64,000 nt of DNA from Rhizobium etli 8C-3 (GTDB lineage Bacteria; Pseudomonadota; Alphaproteobacteria; Rhizobiales; Rhizobiaceae). The DNA lies in NCBI RefSeq assembly GCF_001908375.1, contig NZ_CP017241.1:3438501-3502500 (forward strand), given 5' to 3'. Under the pieces are notes generated by a model that was not told the origin of the DNA, searched no databases, and saw nothing but the letters and a program-made list of their open reading frames with translations. Positions 1 through 9,623 of this stretch are shown here, one piece after another (positions within the stretch are counted from its first letter, which is position 1; every line of letters starts with the position of its first letter). The translations under genes and the position numbers were made by a program.

Positions 1-809
1 TGCACGGCTCGCAGCAGCTTGACCTGCACGTCGAGCGGCAGATCGCCGATTTCGTCGAGGAAGATCGTGCCGCCGTCAGCCTCCATGAACTTGCCCGTGT
101 GGCGCTCGGTTGCACCGGTAAAGGCGCCCTTTTCATGGCCGAAAAGGATGCTCTCGACGAGGTTGTGCGGAATGGCGCCGCAGTTGACGGTGACGAAAGG
201 CTTACCCGAGCGGTCGCCGCCGGACTGGATGGCACGTGCAACCAGCTCCTTGCCGACGCCGGACTCGCCTTCGAGCACGACCGGAATGTTGGATTGGGCC
301 GCACGCTGCGCCAGATCGATGACGCGGATCATCGCCGGGCTTGCCGAAACGATGTCGTCGAAACCGACCAGGCCCGAGCGCGACCGACGGCCCGAGCGGG
401 CCCGCACTTCGCGCTGGTCCAGCTTCATTGCGTTGGCGATCGAGGTTGCGATGCGCTCCGGTGAAACCGGCTTGACCACGAAATCGAAGGCGCCGGCACG
501 CATGGCCTGCACCACGGTTTCGATGCCGCCCTGTCCGGTCTGCACGATCACCGGGATCTGCGTGCCGAGTTCATGGAGCGCTTCAAGGAATTCGAGGCCG
601 GTCATTTCCGGCATCATCAGGTCGAGAAGGATGACGTTGAAGAGACCACTGTCGCGCTTCACCATCTCCAGGCCGATGCGGCCGTTCTCGGCCTGATGGA
701 CGACATGTCCGTGACGCTCGATTGCGTTCTTCAGCAGGCGGCGTTGTACCGGGTCGTCCTCGACCACGAGAATCTGCCCTGCACCCTTGAGCTCACTATA
801 ACCAGTCAT
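1..809 (-). CDS. Sigma-54-dependent response regulator (NtrC type), 3' end cut by window edge
   Basis: Transcriptional activator with an N-terminal receiver domain (phospho-acceptor Asp at about residue 63 in LLDLMMPEM) followed by an AAA+ sigma-54 interaction domain. The Walker A stretch EGESGVGKE and the sigma-54 contact loop GAFTGA are both readable, and [11 protein letters not shown] gives Walker B. The frame is still open at base 1, so the rest of the AAA+ domain and the expected Fis-type DNA-binding helix lie outside the window. The start is the ATG at 809-807. Family role: phosphorylation by a partner histidine kinase lets it drive sigma-54 promoters. Partner and targets cannot be told from here. 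Confidence 0.93.
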   Translation of the reverse strand, partial: MTGYSELKGAGQILVVEDDPVQRRLLKNAIERHGHVVHQAENGRIGLEMVKRDSGLFNVILLDLMMPEMTGLEFLEALHELGTQIPVIVQTGQGGIETVVQAMRAGAFDFVVKPVSPERIATSIANAMKLDQREVRARSGRRSRSGLVGFDDIVSASPAMIRVIDLAQRAAQSNIPVVLEGESGVGKELVARAIQSGGDRSGKPFVTVNCGAIPHNLVESILFGHEKGAFTGATERHTGKFMEADGGTIFLDEIGDLPLDVQVKLLRAV

Positions 810-1016
810 TGTCGCCTCACTTCATGCGAAACCTGCGGGCACTCTGGCAGAAAGGCTTGAACATCCAGTTTTGAGAAATAATTGCATTTTAACGATTGTG
901 GCGACACCGAATCCGTATCGATGCGGGGCCTCCAGCATCCCGAAAGCACCTTGATACGAGGGCTTCCGGCGCTTATGCAGTCAGACCTGTTCGAAACGAG
1001 GAAGAGGAACCCAGCC

Positions 1017-2870
1017 ATGAATTTCGTGCTTTCCGGCGCCGGCCTTAATTTTTCGGCAACAGTTGCCTTTGCCGCGGCTGATCCGGCGCTCGGCGACCTT
1101 CCGGTCTGGAAGCTGCAGGATCTCTATCCTTCCGCCACCTCGACTGCCTTCACCAGCGACATGGAAAAGGCGGGCCGGAACGCGATCGCCTTCGAGCAGA
1201 AATGGAAAGGCAAGCTTGCCGATGCAGCGGCCCAAAAAGGCGCAGGAGGCATCGGCGAGGCGCTGAAGGAATACGAGGCGCTGGACGATCTCATCGGCCG
1301 TCTCGGCTCTTTTGCTGGCCTCACCTATTTCTCCGATACGACCAATCCGGTGAACGGCAAGCTCTACGGCGACGTCCAGGCGAAGATCACCGAATTTTCG
1401 GGCCACCTTCTCTTCTTCGCGCTGGAGCTGAACCGCATCGACGACGCAGTGATGGACGCATGCATGGCCAACGACGCTGGGGCCGACCACTACCGCCCCT
1501 GGCTGATCGACCTTCGCAAGGACAAGCCCTACCAGCTGGAAGACAAGCTGGAACAGCTCTTTCTCGAAAAGTCGATGACGAGTGCGGCTGCGTTCAACCG
1601 CCTCTTCGACGAGACCATGGCCGAGCTGCGCTACGATATCGACGGCGAGAAAGTGCCGCTCGAAGTCGCGCTCAATCTGCTGCAGGACAAGGATCCTGAA
1701 GCGCGCCGCAAGGCGGCAATGGCGCTTGCTGAAACCTTCAAGGCGAATATCCGCACATTCACGTTGATCACCAATACGCTCGCCAAGGACAAGGATATTT
1801 CCGACCGCTGGCGCGGCTTCGAGGATATCGCCGACAGCCGTCACCTGGCAAACCGCGTCGAGCGCGACGTGGTCGATGCGCTGGCAGCTGCCGTCAAGCA
1901 GGCCTATCCGCGTCTTTCGCACCGCTATTACAAGATGAAGGCAAAGTGGCTTGGAATGGATCAGATGAATTTCTGGGACCGAAACGCGCCCTTGCCGGAA
2001 ACGTCCAATGCAGTGATCTCCTGGGACGAAGCGAAGGACACCGTTTTGTCGGCCTACGGCAACTTCGCGCCGGAAATGGCGGCCATTGCCAAGCGCTTCT
2101 TCGACGAACAGTGGATCGATGCTCCCGTGCGTGCGGGCAAGGCGCCCGGCGCCTTTTCCCATCCCACGGTTCCCTCAGTGCATCCCTATGTGCTGGTCAA
2201 CTACATGGGCAAGCCGCGGGATGTGATGACGCTTGCCCATGAACTCGGCCACGGCGTTCACCAGGTGCTGGCCGGTGCACAGGGGGCGCTGATGTGCCAG
2301 ACCCCGCTGACGCTTGCCGAAACCGCATCCGTCTTCGGCGAAATGCTGACCTTCCGCGCGTTGCTTGACAAGACGACGGACAAGCGCGAGCGCAAGGCGA
2401 TGCTCGCCCAAAAGGTCGAGGACATGATCAACACGGTCGTGCGCCAGATCGCCTTTTACGAATTCGAACGCGAGCTTCACACCGCCCGCAAGGCAGGCGA
2501 ACTGACTGCGGAAGATATCGGCGAACTCTGGCTTTCGGTTCAGTCGGAAAGCCTCGGTCCAGCGATCAGGATCTCCGAGGGATACGAGACCTACTGGGCC
2601 TATATCCCGCACTTCATCCACTCGCCTTTCTATGTCTACGCCTATGCCTTCGGGGACTGCCTGGTGAACTCGCTCTACGCCGTCTACCAGAAAGCCGACA
2701 AGGGCTTTAAGGACAAGTATTTCGAGCTTCTGAAGGCCGGTGGGACCAAGCATCATTCTGAACTCCTCAGGCCTTTCGGCCTCGACGCCACCGATCCGTC
2801 GTTCTGGAACAGGGGACTGTCGATGATTGAGGGGCTGATCGATGAACTGGAAGCACTTGACAAGGCCTGA
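1017..2870 (+). CDS. M3 family oligoendopeptidase (PepF type)
   Basis: Zinc metallopeptidase of the M3B oligoendopeptidase F family, about 617 residues, which cleaves short peptides in the cytoplasm. The zinc-binding motif HELGH is at about residues 408-412, with the third ligand expected in the downstream segment ETASVFGEM. The frame is open from 882, but the ATG at 1017 is preceded by a purine-rich AGAGGAA and gives the normal family length. The neighbours do not suggest a specific substrate. Assignment to the family is firm; the precise peptide specificity is unknown. Confidence 0.92.
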   Translation: MNFVLSGAGLNFSATVAFAAADPALGDLPVWKLQDLYPSATSTAFTSDMEKAGRNAIAFEQKWKGKLADAAAQKGAGGIGEALKEYEALDDLIGRLGSFAGLTYFSDTTNPVNGKLYGDVQAKITEFSGHLLFFALELNRIDDAVMDACMANDAGADHYRPWLIDLRKDKPYQLEDKLEQLFLEKSMTSAAAFNRLFDETMAELRYDIDGEKVPLEVALNLLQDKDPEARRKAAMALAETFKANIRTFTLITNTLAKDKDISDRWRGFEDIADSRHLANRVERDVVDALAAAVKQAYPRLSHRYYKMKAKWLGMDQMNFWDRNAPLPETSNAVISWDEAKDTVLSAYGNFAPEMAAIAKRFFDEQWIDAPVRAGKAPGAFSHPTVPSVHPYVLVNYMGKPRDVMTLAHELGHGVHQVLAGAQGALMCQTPLTLAETASVFGEMLTFRALLDKTTDKRERKAMLAQKVEDMINTVVRQIAFYEFERELHTARKAGELTAEDIGELWLSVQSESLGPAIRISEGYETYWAYIPHFIHSPFYVYAYAFGDCLVNSLYAVYQKADKGFKDKYFELLKAGGTKHHSELLRPFGLDATDPSFWNRGLSMIEGLIDELEALDKA

Positions 2871-3102
2871 GAGACAACGACGGGTCAGGGGCCAAGCGGG
2901 AGCCTGACCTGCAGCTTCGGCTGTCGCGGCAGGTCGCAAGCTTCATTGTGCAACGCTTACGAGGAACGATGAAGGCAACCCGTTCTTGCTCACTCCTGTG
3001 CTTGTCACGGCAATCCAGTGCGCCCAGGTCCTTGGGCGCGGGAGACCCTTTGCAACGAAAAGAGTCCTCCGCAGCGACCGTTTCCAGCAAAGGCAAGCGC
3101 GG

Positions 3103-4263
3103 ATGACGATTTCTCCGCCTTGCATCCTCTTCCGCGACGACACGACCGGCGAAGTCATGCTCTTTGCCGATCCCGTCGAGACCATCATCGCCCGCACCAG
3201 CGGCGAATTCTTCGCCGGACTCGCGCGGATGGAGACGGCCAAGACGGAAGGAAAGTGGCTGGCGGGATACCTATCTTACGAAGCGGGCTATCTCTTCGAG
3301 GAAAAGCTCGCGGGCTTCGTGGAAGAGAACCGGCAGACGCCGTTGCTCTGCTTCGGTATCTTCGACGCCCCGCAAAAGGACGGTCATCCGCTCGCGCAGC
3401 CGAAACAACGTCTCGACAACGAGGAATTTTTGACGGCACCCAAGGCCGCTTGGGCATATCCCGTATACAGAGAGCGCTTCGACCGATTGCATCGGCATCT
3501 GCGCCTTGGCAATTGCTACCAAGCAAACCTTACCATGCCCATCGAAGCACGTTGGAATGGAGATCCGCGCGCGGCCTTCTGGTCGCTGATCGAACGTCAG
3601 CCGGTAAAGTACGGCGCCTTCGTCGATCTCGGCGGCCCCGTCATCCTGTCGCGCTCTCCCGAACTCTTCTTCCGGACGGACGAGGAAGGATGGATCGAGA
3701 CGCATCCGATGAAAGGCACGGCCAAGCGTGGCGCCGATGCGGCCGAAGATGCCGCCATCGTCGCGGCCATGCGTCGCGATACAAAGACGCAAGCCGAAAA
3801 CCGGATGATCGTCGACCTGCTTCGCAATGACATCTCGCGCATCTCGGAGGTCGGTACGCTCGATGTACCGAAGCTCTTCGACATCGAGACCTACCCCACA
3901 CTGCACCAAATGGTAAGTCATGTGCAGGCGAGACTTCTTCCCGGCATTTCGATCCGCGATATCTTCGCCGCCCTCTTCCCCTGCGGCTCGATCACCGGCG
4001 CGCCGAAGCTCAGCGCCATGCAAATCCTGCACGAACTCGAAGACACGCCGCGCGACGCCTATTGCGGCGCGATCGGCATGGTCTCTCCGGCAGGCGCCAT
4101 GCGCTTTTCGGTTGCGATCCGCACGATCAGCCTCTTTGAGGACGGCCGGGCAATCTTCAATGTCGGTGGTGGCATCGTCTTCGATTCCACCGCGGAAGCC
4201 GAATACGAAGAATGCCTGCTCAAGGCGCGTTTTGCGATCGGCGACCAGGAAATCGCGCGATGA
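3103..4263 (+). CDS. pabB: Aminodeoxychorismate synthase component I
   Basis: Chorismate-binding enzyme of about 386 residues. It converts chorismate and ammonia/glutamine nitrogen to 4-amino-4-deoxychorismate for folate (p-aminobenzoate) synthesis. It carries PMKGT near residue 201 and GSITGAPK near residue 294, both typical of the PabB/TrpE fold, with the acidic metal-site region AENRMIVDLLRND between them. The family call over anthranilate synthase rests on the adjacent aminotransferase class IV gene, whose ATG overlaps this stop codon (ATGA), implying translational coupling. The start at 3103 is chosen for family length; the frame is open from 2986. Confidence 0.9.
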   Translation: MTISPPCILFRDDTTGEVMLFADPVETIIARTSGEFFAGLARMETAKTEGKWLAGYLSYEAGYLFEEKLAGFVEENRQTPLLCFGIFDAPQKDGHPLAQPKQRLDNEEFLTAPKAAWAYPVYRERFDRLHRHLRLGNCYQANLTMPIEARWNGDPRAAFWSLIERQPVKYGAFVDLGGPVILSRSPELFFRTDEEGWIETHPMKGTAKRGADAAEDAAIVAAMRRDTKTQAENRMIVDLLRNDISRISEVGTLDVPKLFDIETYPTLHQMVSHVQARLLPGISIRDIFAALFPCGSITGAPKLSAMQILHELEDTPRDAYCGAIGMVSPAGAMRFSVAIRTISLFEDGRAIFNVGGGIVFDSTAEAEYEECLLKARFAIGDQEIAR

Positions 4264-4886
4264 GCGACTTCTCGCTGATAGAGACATTGCGGTGGGAACC
4301 GCAGACCGGATTCATTCGGCTGCGGCTGCATCTTGCCCGACTGACGCGCTCGGCCCGGCGCATCGGCTTTGGGGAGCCGCGACATGCGCTCGACGAGCTC
4401 GATTGGTCCGTACGAGGCGCGACGGGCGCTCTGCGCGTCCGGCTGACCTTCGATGCTCAGGGCCGAATAGAAGTCACCACCGCGCCCTTCGCACCGCTTG
4501 CGCCCGGCACGGTGTGGAACATCCGCATCGCTTCGACCCGCCTCGACAGCGCCGACAAGCTGCTGCGGATCAAGACCACCCGCCGCACGCTCTACGAGGC
4601 CGCCCGTGCCGAATACACGCCGCAGCAGGCCGACGAAGTGCTGATGCTGAACGAACGCGGCGAGGTCTGCGAAGGCACGATCACGTCCGCCTTCCTCGGC
4701 GATGGTTCCGGCATCCTCCGCACCCCGCCGATCTCCTGCGGCCTGCTCGCCGGCGTGCTGCGCACCGAGTTGATCTGTGAGCGCAAAGCCCGCGTCGGTC
4801 GCATCCGGCTGGACGATTTGAACAGCGGCCAGATCTATGTCGGAAATTCGCTCCGCGGCCTCGTCCCTGCACGGCTTGTCATCTGA
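4260..4886 (+). CDS. pabC: Aminotransferase class IV, probable 4-amino-4-deoxychorismate lyase
   Basis: PLP enzyme of fold type IV, 208 residues. It probably splits aminodeoxychorismate into p-aminobenzoate and pyruvate, the step after pabB. The likely Schiff-base lysine is about residue 100 in SADKLLRIKTTRR. The C-terminal half has the usual NERGEVCEGTITSAF motif of this superfamily. The start ATG overlaps the pabB stop by 4 bases, so the two are one operon. The protein is shorter than many branched-chain or D-amino-acid aminotransferases, as expected for PabC. The role rests mainly on the pabB linkage; another class IV aminotransferase activity is possible. Confidence 0.82.
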   Translation: MSDFSLIETLRWEPQTGFIRLRLHLARLTRSARRIGFGEPRHALDELDWSVRGATGALRVRLTFDAQGRIEVTTAPFAPLAPGTVWNIRIASTRLDSADKLLRIKTTRRTLYEAARAEYTPQQADEVLMLNERGEVCEGTITSAFLGDGSGILRTPPISCGLLAGVLRTELICERKARVGRIRLDDLNSGQIYVGNSLRGLVPARLVI

Positions 4887-4957
4887 GATCGCAGAAATCT
4901 TGAAGTTCCGTTTGAATATTCGACAGTTTCGCAACGATAGGCCGGAAGGATCTTGCC

Positions 4958-5242
4958 ATGTTCATGCTCTCGCTCACCTATGTGAAACCGAACGAAGAGG
5001 CCGATAAGCACATGGAGCCGCATATGGCCTGGGTCAGGCAGGGCTATGCCAAAGGCTGGTTCCTTGCCTCCGGCCGCAAGGTTCCCCGCACCGGCGGTCT
5101 CATCTTCGCCATCGGCAATCGTGCCGAGATCGAGGCCTATGTCGCCGCCGATCCGTTCGTGGTTCAAGGCGTTGCAGAATACGAGATCACAGAAGTCGCA
5201 GTGACGACGGTGGCCGCGGGACTCGATATCTTGAAGACCTGA
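4958..5242 (+). CDS. YciI-like (YCII-related domain) protein
   Basis: Small cytoplasmic protein of 94 residues with a ferredoxin-like YCII domain. The N-terminal beta strand MFMLSLTYVKP is followed by HMAWVRQGYAKGWFLASG, which contains the conserved His and the glycine pair of the family, and then DPFVVQGVAEYEI. Family members are often dimers of unknown function; some are linked to dehalogenation or simple lyase chemistry. It lies 71 bases after pabC on the same strand and may be cotranscribed. No specific role can be assigned. Confidence 0.85.
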   Translation: MFMLSLTYVKPNEEADKHMEPHMAWVRQGYAKGWFLASGRKVPRTGGLIFAIGNRAEIEAYVAADPFVVQGVAEYEITEVAVTTVAAGLDILKT

Positions 5243-5451
5243 ACACCGACAATGGGGTTGCCGCTGCAAAGGGCCGGGCCCACTGCAGAGCTTGGGCATG
5301 TTCGCCCGCCTGATAAATCCGTTTCCGGCCCAAACGCTCTTTATTGTGACGCCGATTTATGGTTAGAGCCGGTCACCTCGCATTTCCTTGCGCCATTTCA
5401 CAAGAATTCCTGAAGGTTCATCGCCTTCCTCGCCTTCCATAGGAGATAAGA

Positions 5452-6906
5452 ATGACGGAACAGACCCACCCGGTATATGCCGAAATTACCGGTCCGATCG
5501 TGATGATCGGCTTTGGCTCCATCGGCCGCGGCACGCTGCCGCTGATCGAGCGCCACTTCAAATTCGACAAGAGCCGGATGGTTGTCATCGACCCGCGCGA
5601 CGAGCCGGCCGACATGGAGATCCTGAAGAAGTACGGTGTCCTCCACATCAAGGAATACGTGACGAAGGACAATTACAAGGATCTCCTGAAGCCGCTTTTG
5701 ACCAAAGGCGGCGGTCAGGGCTTCTGCGTCAATCTCTCGGTCGATACCGGCTCGCTCGACATCATGAAGCTCTGCCGCAAGCTCGACGTACTTTATATCG
5801 ACACCGTCGTGGAGCCTTGGCTCGGCTTCTATTTCGACAAGAACATGAAGAACGCCGACCGCACCAACTATGCGCTGCGCGAAACTGTGCGCAAGGAAAA
5901 GGCGAAGAACCCTGGCGGCGCAACGGCCGTATCCACCTGTGGCGCCAACCCCGGCATGGTCTCCTGGTTCGTCAAGCAAGCGCTCGTCAACCTCGCCAAC
6001 GAGATCGGCGTGAAGTTCGACGAGCCGGATCAGCACGACCGCGAAGGCTGGGCAAAGCTGATGAAGAAGGTCGGCGTCAAGGGCATCCATATTGCCGAAC
6101 GGGACACGCAGCGCACCAAGCATCCAAAGCCGCTCAACGTCTTCTGGAACACCTGGTCGGTCGAAGGCTTCATCTCCGAAGGCATGCAGCCCGCCGAGCT
6201 CGGCTGGGGCACCCATGAGAACTGGATGCCGAAGAACGCCAAGAAGCAGAAGAAGGGCTGCAAGGCGGCGATCTATCTGGAGCAGCCGGGTGCCAATACC
6301 CGCGTCCGCACCTGGTGCCCGACGCCTGGTCCGCAATACGGTTTCCTCGTCACTCACAACGAGTCGATATCGATCGCCGATTATTTCACGGTCCGCGACA
6401 AGGATGACGAAGTCACCTTCCGCCCGACCTGCCACTATGCCTACCATCCGGCCAACGATGCGATCCTGTCGCTGCATGAGATGTTCGGCAACGGCGGCAC
6501 GCCGCAGCCGGTCCACCACGTTCTCGACGAAGACGAGCTGGAGGACGGCATCGACGAGCTCGGTGTGCTTCTCTACGGCCACGAGAAGAACGCCTACTGG
6601 TTCGGCTCGCGCCTGTCGCTCGAAGAAACCCGCCGCATCGCGCCCTACCAGAATGCGACCGGCCTGCAGGTGACCTCTGCCGTTCTCGCAGGCATGGTCT
6701 GGGCTCTCGAACATCCAAGGGCCGGCATCGTCGAAGCCGACGAGATCGACTACAAGCGCTGCCTCGAAGTGCAGCTGCCTTATCTCGGCCCGGTTGAGGG
6801 TCACTACACCGACTGGACGCCGCTCGATGGTCGCCCGGGCCTCTTCCCGGAAGACATCGACACCAAGGATCCCTGGCAGTTCAAGAACATCCTGGTTCGT
6901 TCTTGA
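5452..6906 (+). CDS. hss: Homospermidine synthase
   Basis: NAD-dependent enzyme of 484 residues that joins two putrescine-derived aminobutyl units to make sym-homospermidine, a major polyamine of rhizobia. A Rossmann nucleotide-binding motif GFGSIGRG sits at about residues 20-27, followed by the acidic end of strand 2 (VIDPRDE). Length and sequence match the saccharopine-dehydrogenase-like bacterial homospermidine synthases. The start has a good site (AGGAGATAAG) just upstream. A strong rho-independent terminator follows at 6928-6953, so this is probably a single-gene unit. Confidence 0.95.
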   Translation: MTEQTHPVYAEITGPIVMIGFGSIGRGTLPLIERHFKFDKSRMVVIDPRDEPADMEILKKYGVLHIKEYVTKDNYKDLLKPLLTKGGGQGFCVNLSVDTGSLDIMKLCRKLDVLYIDTVVEPWLGFYFDKNMKNADRTNYALRETVRKEKAKNPGGATAVSTCGANPGMVSWFVKQALVNLANEIGVKFDEPDQHDREGWAKLMKKVGVKGIHIAERDTQRTKHPKPLNVFWNTWSVEGFISEGMQPAELGWGTHENWMPKNAKKQKKGCKAAIYLEQPGANTRVRTWCPTPGPQYGFLVTHNESISIADYFTVRDKDDEVTFRPTCHYAYHPANDAILSLHEMFGNGGTPQPVHHVLDEDELEDGIDELGVLLYGHEKNAYWFGSRLSLEETRRIAPYQNATGLQVTSAVLAGMVWALEHPRAGIVEADEIDYKRCLEVQLPYLGPVEGHYTDWTPLDGRPGLFPEDIDTKDPWQFKNILVRS

Positions 6907-6927
6907 CCGGACATTCAATCCGCATCG

Positions 6928-6953
6928 ATGCCCGCCGAAAGGCGGGCATTTTT
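6928..6953 (+). terminator. Rho-independent terminator after hss
   Basis: A perfect 9-bp stem (ATGCCCGCC / GGCGGGCAT) with a GAAA tetraloop is followed by a run of five T residues, 22 bases after the hss stop. Confidence 0.92.
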
Positions 6954-7073
6954 GTAACGCCTGCCGCGTAATTTCGCTTCATCGTTGCAGGAGGCTTGCC
7001 ATGGCGGCGGGCTCGCGCCATGTTTTTCGAGACTTTCGCGGTAAAAGCCGCTCCGAATCGCCGGGAGAACCAT

Positions 7074-7436
7074 ATGATGTTCAGAAACATTCTCGTGCTT
7101 GCGGCTGCAGCAGCAGCGCTTGCCGCCTGCGTCTCAGACCGCCCCATGCCGGTAGCGACACGCGCTGCGCCGACCGGCGTCGAGGGATCCTGGGCCGATC
7201 CGAACGGCATCATTTCCACCTTCCAGGCAGGCACCTTCACGACCCGCACGACAGACAGCAACCAGCTGCTTGCGTCCGGCACCTATATCAACACGTCGCC
7301 GTCGCTGGTCGAAATCAGCATGACTTCGCTGGTTCGCAAGACGCAGTCGAAGGTCAATTGCGCGCTCGTCAGCCAAAGTCAATTGAACTGCACCTCGGAT
7401 GCGGGTTCGCAATTCACGTTGACGCGGCGCATGTAA
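7074..7436 (+). CDS. Omp10-like outer membrane lipoprotein
   Basis: Secreted lipoprotein of 120 residues. The signal peptide is short and alanine-rich with a lipobox LAAC, placing the lipidated Cys at about residue 19. The body resembles the small outer-membrane lipoprotein Omp10 of Brucella and relatives: [20 protein letters not shown] and a C-terminal region with two cysteines in [18 protein letters not shown]. The start is taken at the tandem ATGATG (7074/7077), preceded by CGGGAGAAC; upstream codons of the open frame show no signal peptide. A hairpin terminator follows at 7463-7486. The function is structural or unknown. Confidence 0.82.
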   Translation: MMFRNILVLAAAAAALAACVSDRPMPVATRAAPTGVEGSWADPNGIISTFQAGTFTTRTTDSNQLLASGTYINTSPSLVEISMTSLVRKTQSKVNCALVSQSQLNCTSDAGSQFTLTRRM

Positions 7437-7462
7437 TTGCCCGCCCAGCTTTCGATGAAGAG

Positions 7463-7486
7463 GCTCTCCTTTGCGGGAGCTTTTTT
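7463..7486 (+). terminator. Rho-independent terminator after the Omp10-like gene
   Basis: A short stem GCTCTC / GGGAGC (one T-G pair) with a 6-base loop is followed by six T residues, 27 bases downstream of the stop codon. Confidence 0.75.
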
Positions 7487-7642
7487 CGTTTTGCCTCTTG
7501 GAAAGCACCCCGGGAACAACAGCTTTTTTGCACTTGCGGTCGGTCATCGTTGATGAAAACATCCGCCCGCCGGGTAGCCGCCAAACGATTAAGGGAAGGA
7601 CGAAGTCAGGGGTATGGGACTTCGCCAAATTAGGAGAACAGT

Positions 7643-9502
7643 ATGACCAAGTCATTTAGCTTCGGTCTGTTGACCGCATCGATGCTGGCGCTCAGCGCTG
7701 GCGCAGCCTTCGCGGACTACCAGCTCAATATTCTTCATATCAATGATTTCCATTCACGCATCGAATCGATCAACAAGTTCGATTCCACCTGCTCGGCGGA
7801 GGACGAAGGCAAGAACGCATGCTTCGGCGGCGCCGCTCGCTTGAAGAGCGCGATCGACCAGCGCCGTCAGGCGTTGTCCGGGCAGAACGTCCTGCTTTTG
7901 AACGCCGGCGACAACTTTCAGGGTTCGCTCTTCTACACGACCTACAAGGGCACCGTGGAAGCCGAGATGCTGAACGCCATGAAGTTCGATGTCATGACCG
8001 TCGGCAATCATGAATTTGACGACAGCGAGGACGGCCTCGCCGCCTTCCTCGACAAGGTTCAGTTCCCGGTTATTTCCGCAAACGTCCTTGCCGCCGACGG
8101 CTCCAAGCTCGGCGATCGCATCAAGCCTTCGCTGGTGCTCGATGTCGGGGGGCAGAAGATCGGCATCGTCGGCGCCGTGGCCAATGATACCGAAGAGCTT
8201 TCCTCTCCCGGCCCCAAGGTGATGATTGCCGAGGACGTCCAGACGATTGGCGCCGCCGTCCAGGAATTGAAGGGCCAGGGCATCAACAAGATCATCGCTC
8301 TCACCCATGTCGGCTATCCGCGCGATCTTGCAGCCATCGCCAAGATTCCCGATGTCGATGTCGTCGTCGGCGGCCACTCGCACAGCCTGCTTTCGAACAC
8401 CGATCCGAAGGCGGAAGGCCCATACCCGACGATGGTGGACAATCCGGGCGGCTACAAGGTGCCCGTCGTGCAGGCGGCCTCCTACAGCAAGTATCTCGGT
8501 GATCTCGTCGTCGATTTCGACGACAGCGGCGTCGTCAAGAGCGCCAAGGGCGATCCGATCCTGATCGACTCCTCCTTCACGCCCGACCCGGCCCTTGTTG
8601 CCCGTATCCAGGAACTGGCCAAACCGATCGAAGAACTCCGCAAGAAGGTGATCGGCTCGTCCGAAGGCCCGATCGAGGGCGACCGCACCGTTTGCCGCGT
8701 CAAGGAGTGCTCGATGGGCAACCTCGTTGCCGATGCCATGCTCGACCGCACGAAGAACCAGGGCATACAGATCGCCATCCAGAACGGCGGCGGTCTTCGC
8801 GCCTCGATCGACGGCGGCGATATCACCCAGGGCGAAGTCATCACCGTGCTGCCGTTCCAGAACACGGTGGCCACCTTCCAGCTGACGGGCGCAGACATCG
8901 TCGCGGCGCTGGAGAACGGCGTCAGCCAGATCGACGAGGGCGCCGGCCGCTTCCCGCAGGTCGCCGGCCTGAAGTACAGCTTCGACAAGTCGAAGCCGCC
9001 GGGCAGCCGCGTCAGCGGCGTTGAGGTCAAGGAGAACGACAAATTCGCACCGATCGATCCGGCCAGGACTTACGGCGTCGTCACCAACAATTTCATGCGC
9101 GCCGGCGGGGATGGCTATTCGATCTTCGAGACAGCCGGCAAGAATGCCTATGACTTCGGTCCGGATCTGGCCGACGTGACGGTCGAGTATCTGGCAGCCC
9201 ACAACCCTTACAAGCCCTACACCGACGGCCGCATAGCGCAAGTTGCCCCGACCGGGACCCCTGCACCTGCCGCGCCGGCTGCTCCATCCGCTCAAGCCCC
9301 AGCCGCAACGGCCCCCGCTGCCAGCGCACCGGCTGCGGCGACGCCGGCAAGCCATGTCATCGCCGCAGGTGATACGCTTTGGGATCTTGCCAAGCAGTTT
9401 TACGGCGATGGCGAGCTGTGGAAACGAATCTCCGAGGCCAACGGCAATCCCGATCCGCGTCGCCTGATGGTCGGCAAGGAGCTGCAGGTTCCCGCAAAGT
9501 AA
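7643..9502 (+). CDS. Periplasmic 5'-nucleotidase / metallophosphatase with C-terminal LysM domain
   Basis: Exported hydrolase of 619 residues. After a signal peptide (about residues 1-24, cleavage at AFA-DY) comes a calcineurin-like phosphatase domain with NDFH near 35, GNHEFD near 121 and GGHSH near 242, then a 5'-nucleotidase C-terminal domain (GDITQGEVITVLPFQN). It probably removes phosphate from nucleotides or cyclic 2',3'-nucleotides in the periplasm. A proline/alanine-rich linker (about residues 533-570) leads to a LysM module (GDTLWDLAKQFYG) that should bind peptidoglycan and tether the enzyme. The start has AGGAGAACAGT directly upstream. A terminator follows at 9525. Confidence 0.92.
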   Translation: MTKSFSFGLLTASMLALSAGAAFADYQLNILHINDFHSRIESINKFDSTCSAEDEGKNACFGGAARLKSAIDQRRQALSGQNVLLLNAGDNFQGSLFYTTYKGTVEAEMLNAMKFDVMTVGNHEFDDSEDGLAAFLDKVQFPVISANVLAADGSKLGDRIKPSLVLDVGGQKIGIVGAVANDTEELSSPGPKVMIAEDVQTIGAAVQELKGQGINKIIALTHVGYPRDLAAIAKIPDVDVVVGGHSHSLLSNTDPKAEGPYPTMVDNPGGYKVPVVQAASYSKYLGDLVVDFDDSGVVKSAKGDPILIDSSFTPDPALVARIQELAKPIEELRKKVIGSSEGPIEGDRTVCRVKECSMGNLVADAMLDRTKNQGIQIAIQNGGGLRASIDGGDITQGEVITVLPFQNTVATFQLTGADIVAALENGVSQIDEGAGRFPQVAGLKYSFDKSKPPGSRVSGVEVKENDKFAPIDPARTYGVVTNNFMRAGGDGYSIFETAGKNAYDFGPDLADVTVEYLAAHNPYKPYTDGRIAQVAPTGTPAPAAPAAPSAQAPAATAPAASAPAAATPASHVIAAGDTLWDLAKQFYGDGELWKRISEANGNPDPRRLMVGKELQVPAK

Positions 9503-9524
9503 GGCGATTGCCTGGTTGTTGAGG

Positions 9525-9554
9525 ACCGGTCCGGGCTTTCCCGGGCCGGTTTTT
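9525..9554 (+). terminator. Rho-independent terminator after the 5'-nucleotidase gene
   Basis: An 11-bp GC-rich stem (ACCGGTCCGGG with its complement, one T-G pair) ends in a T-rich tract, 22 bases after the stop codon. Confidence 0.85.
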
Positions 9555-9623
9555 CCACTTATAGGGTAGGCCACCGAGCCGGCTGCCCAGGAGCGGGAAG
9601 ATCGATCAAACGTTGGGGCCAAG

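Noticed and set aside
2883..2909. GGTCAGG / CCTGACC hairpin after the M3 peptidase as a terminator
   Set aside because: Long 13-base loop and no T run, so not convincing.
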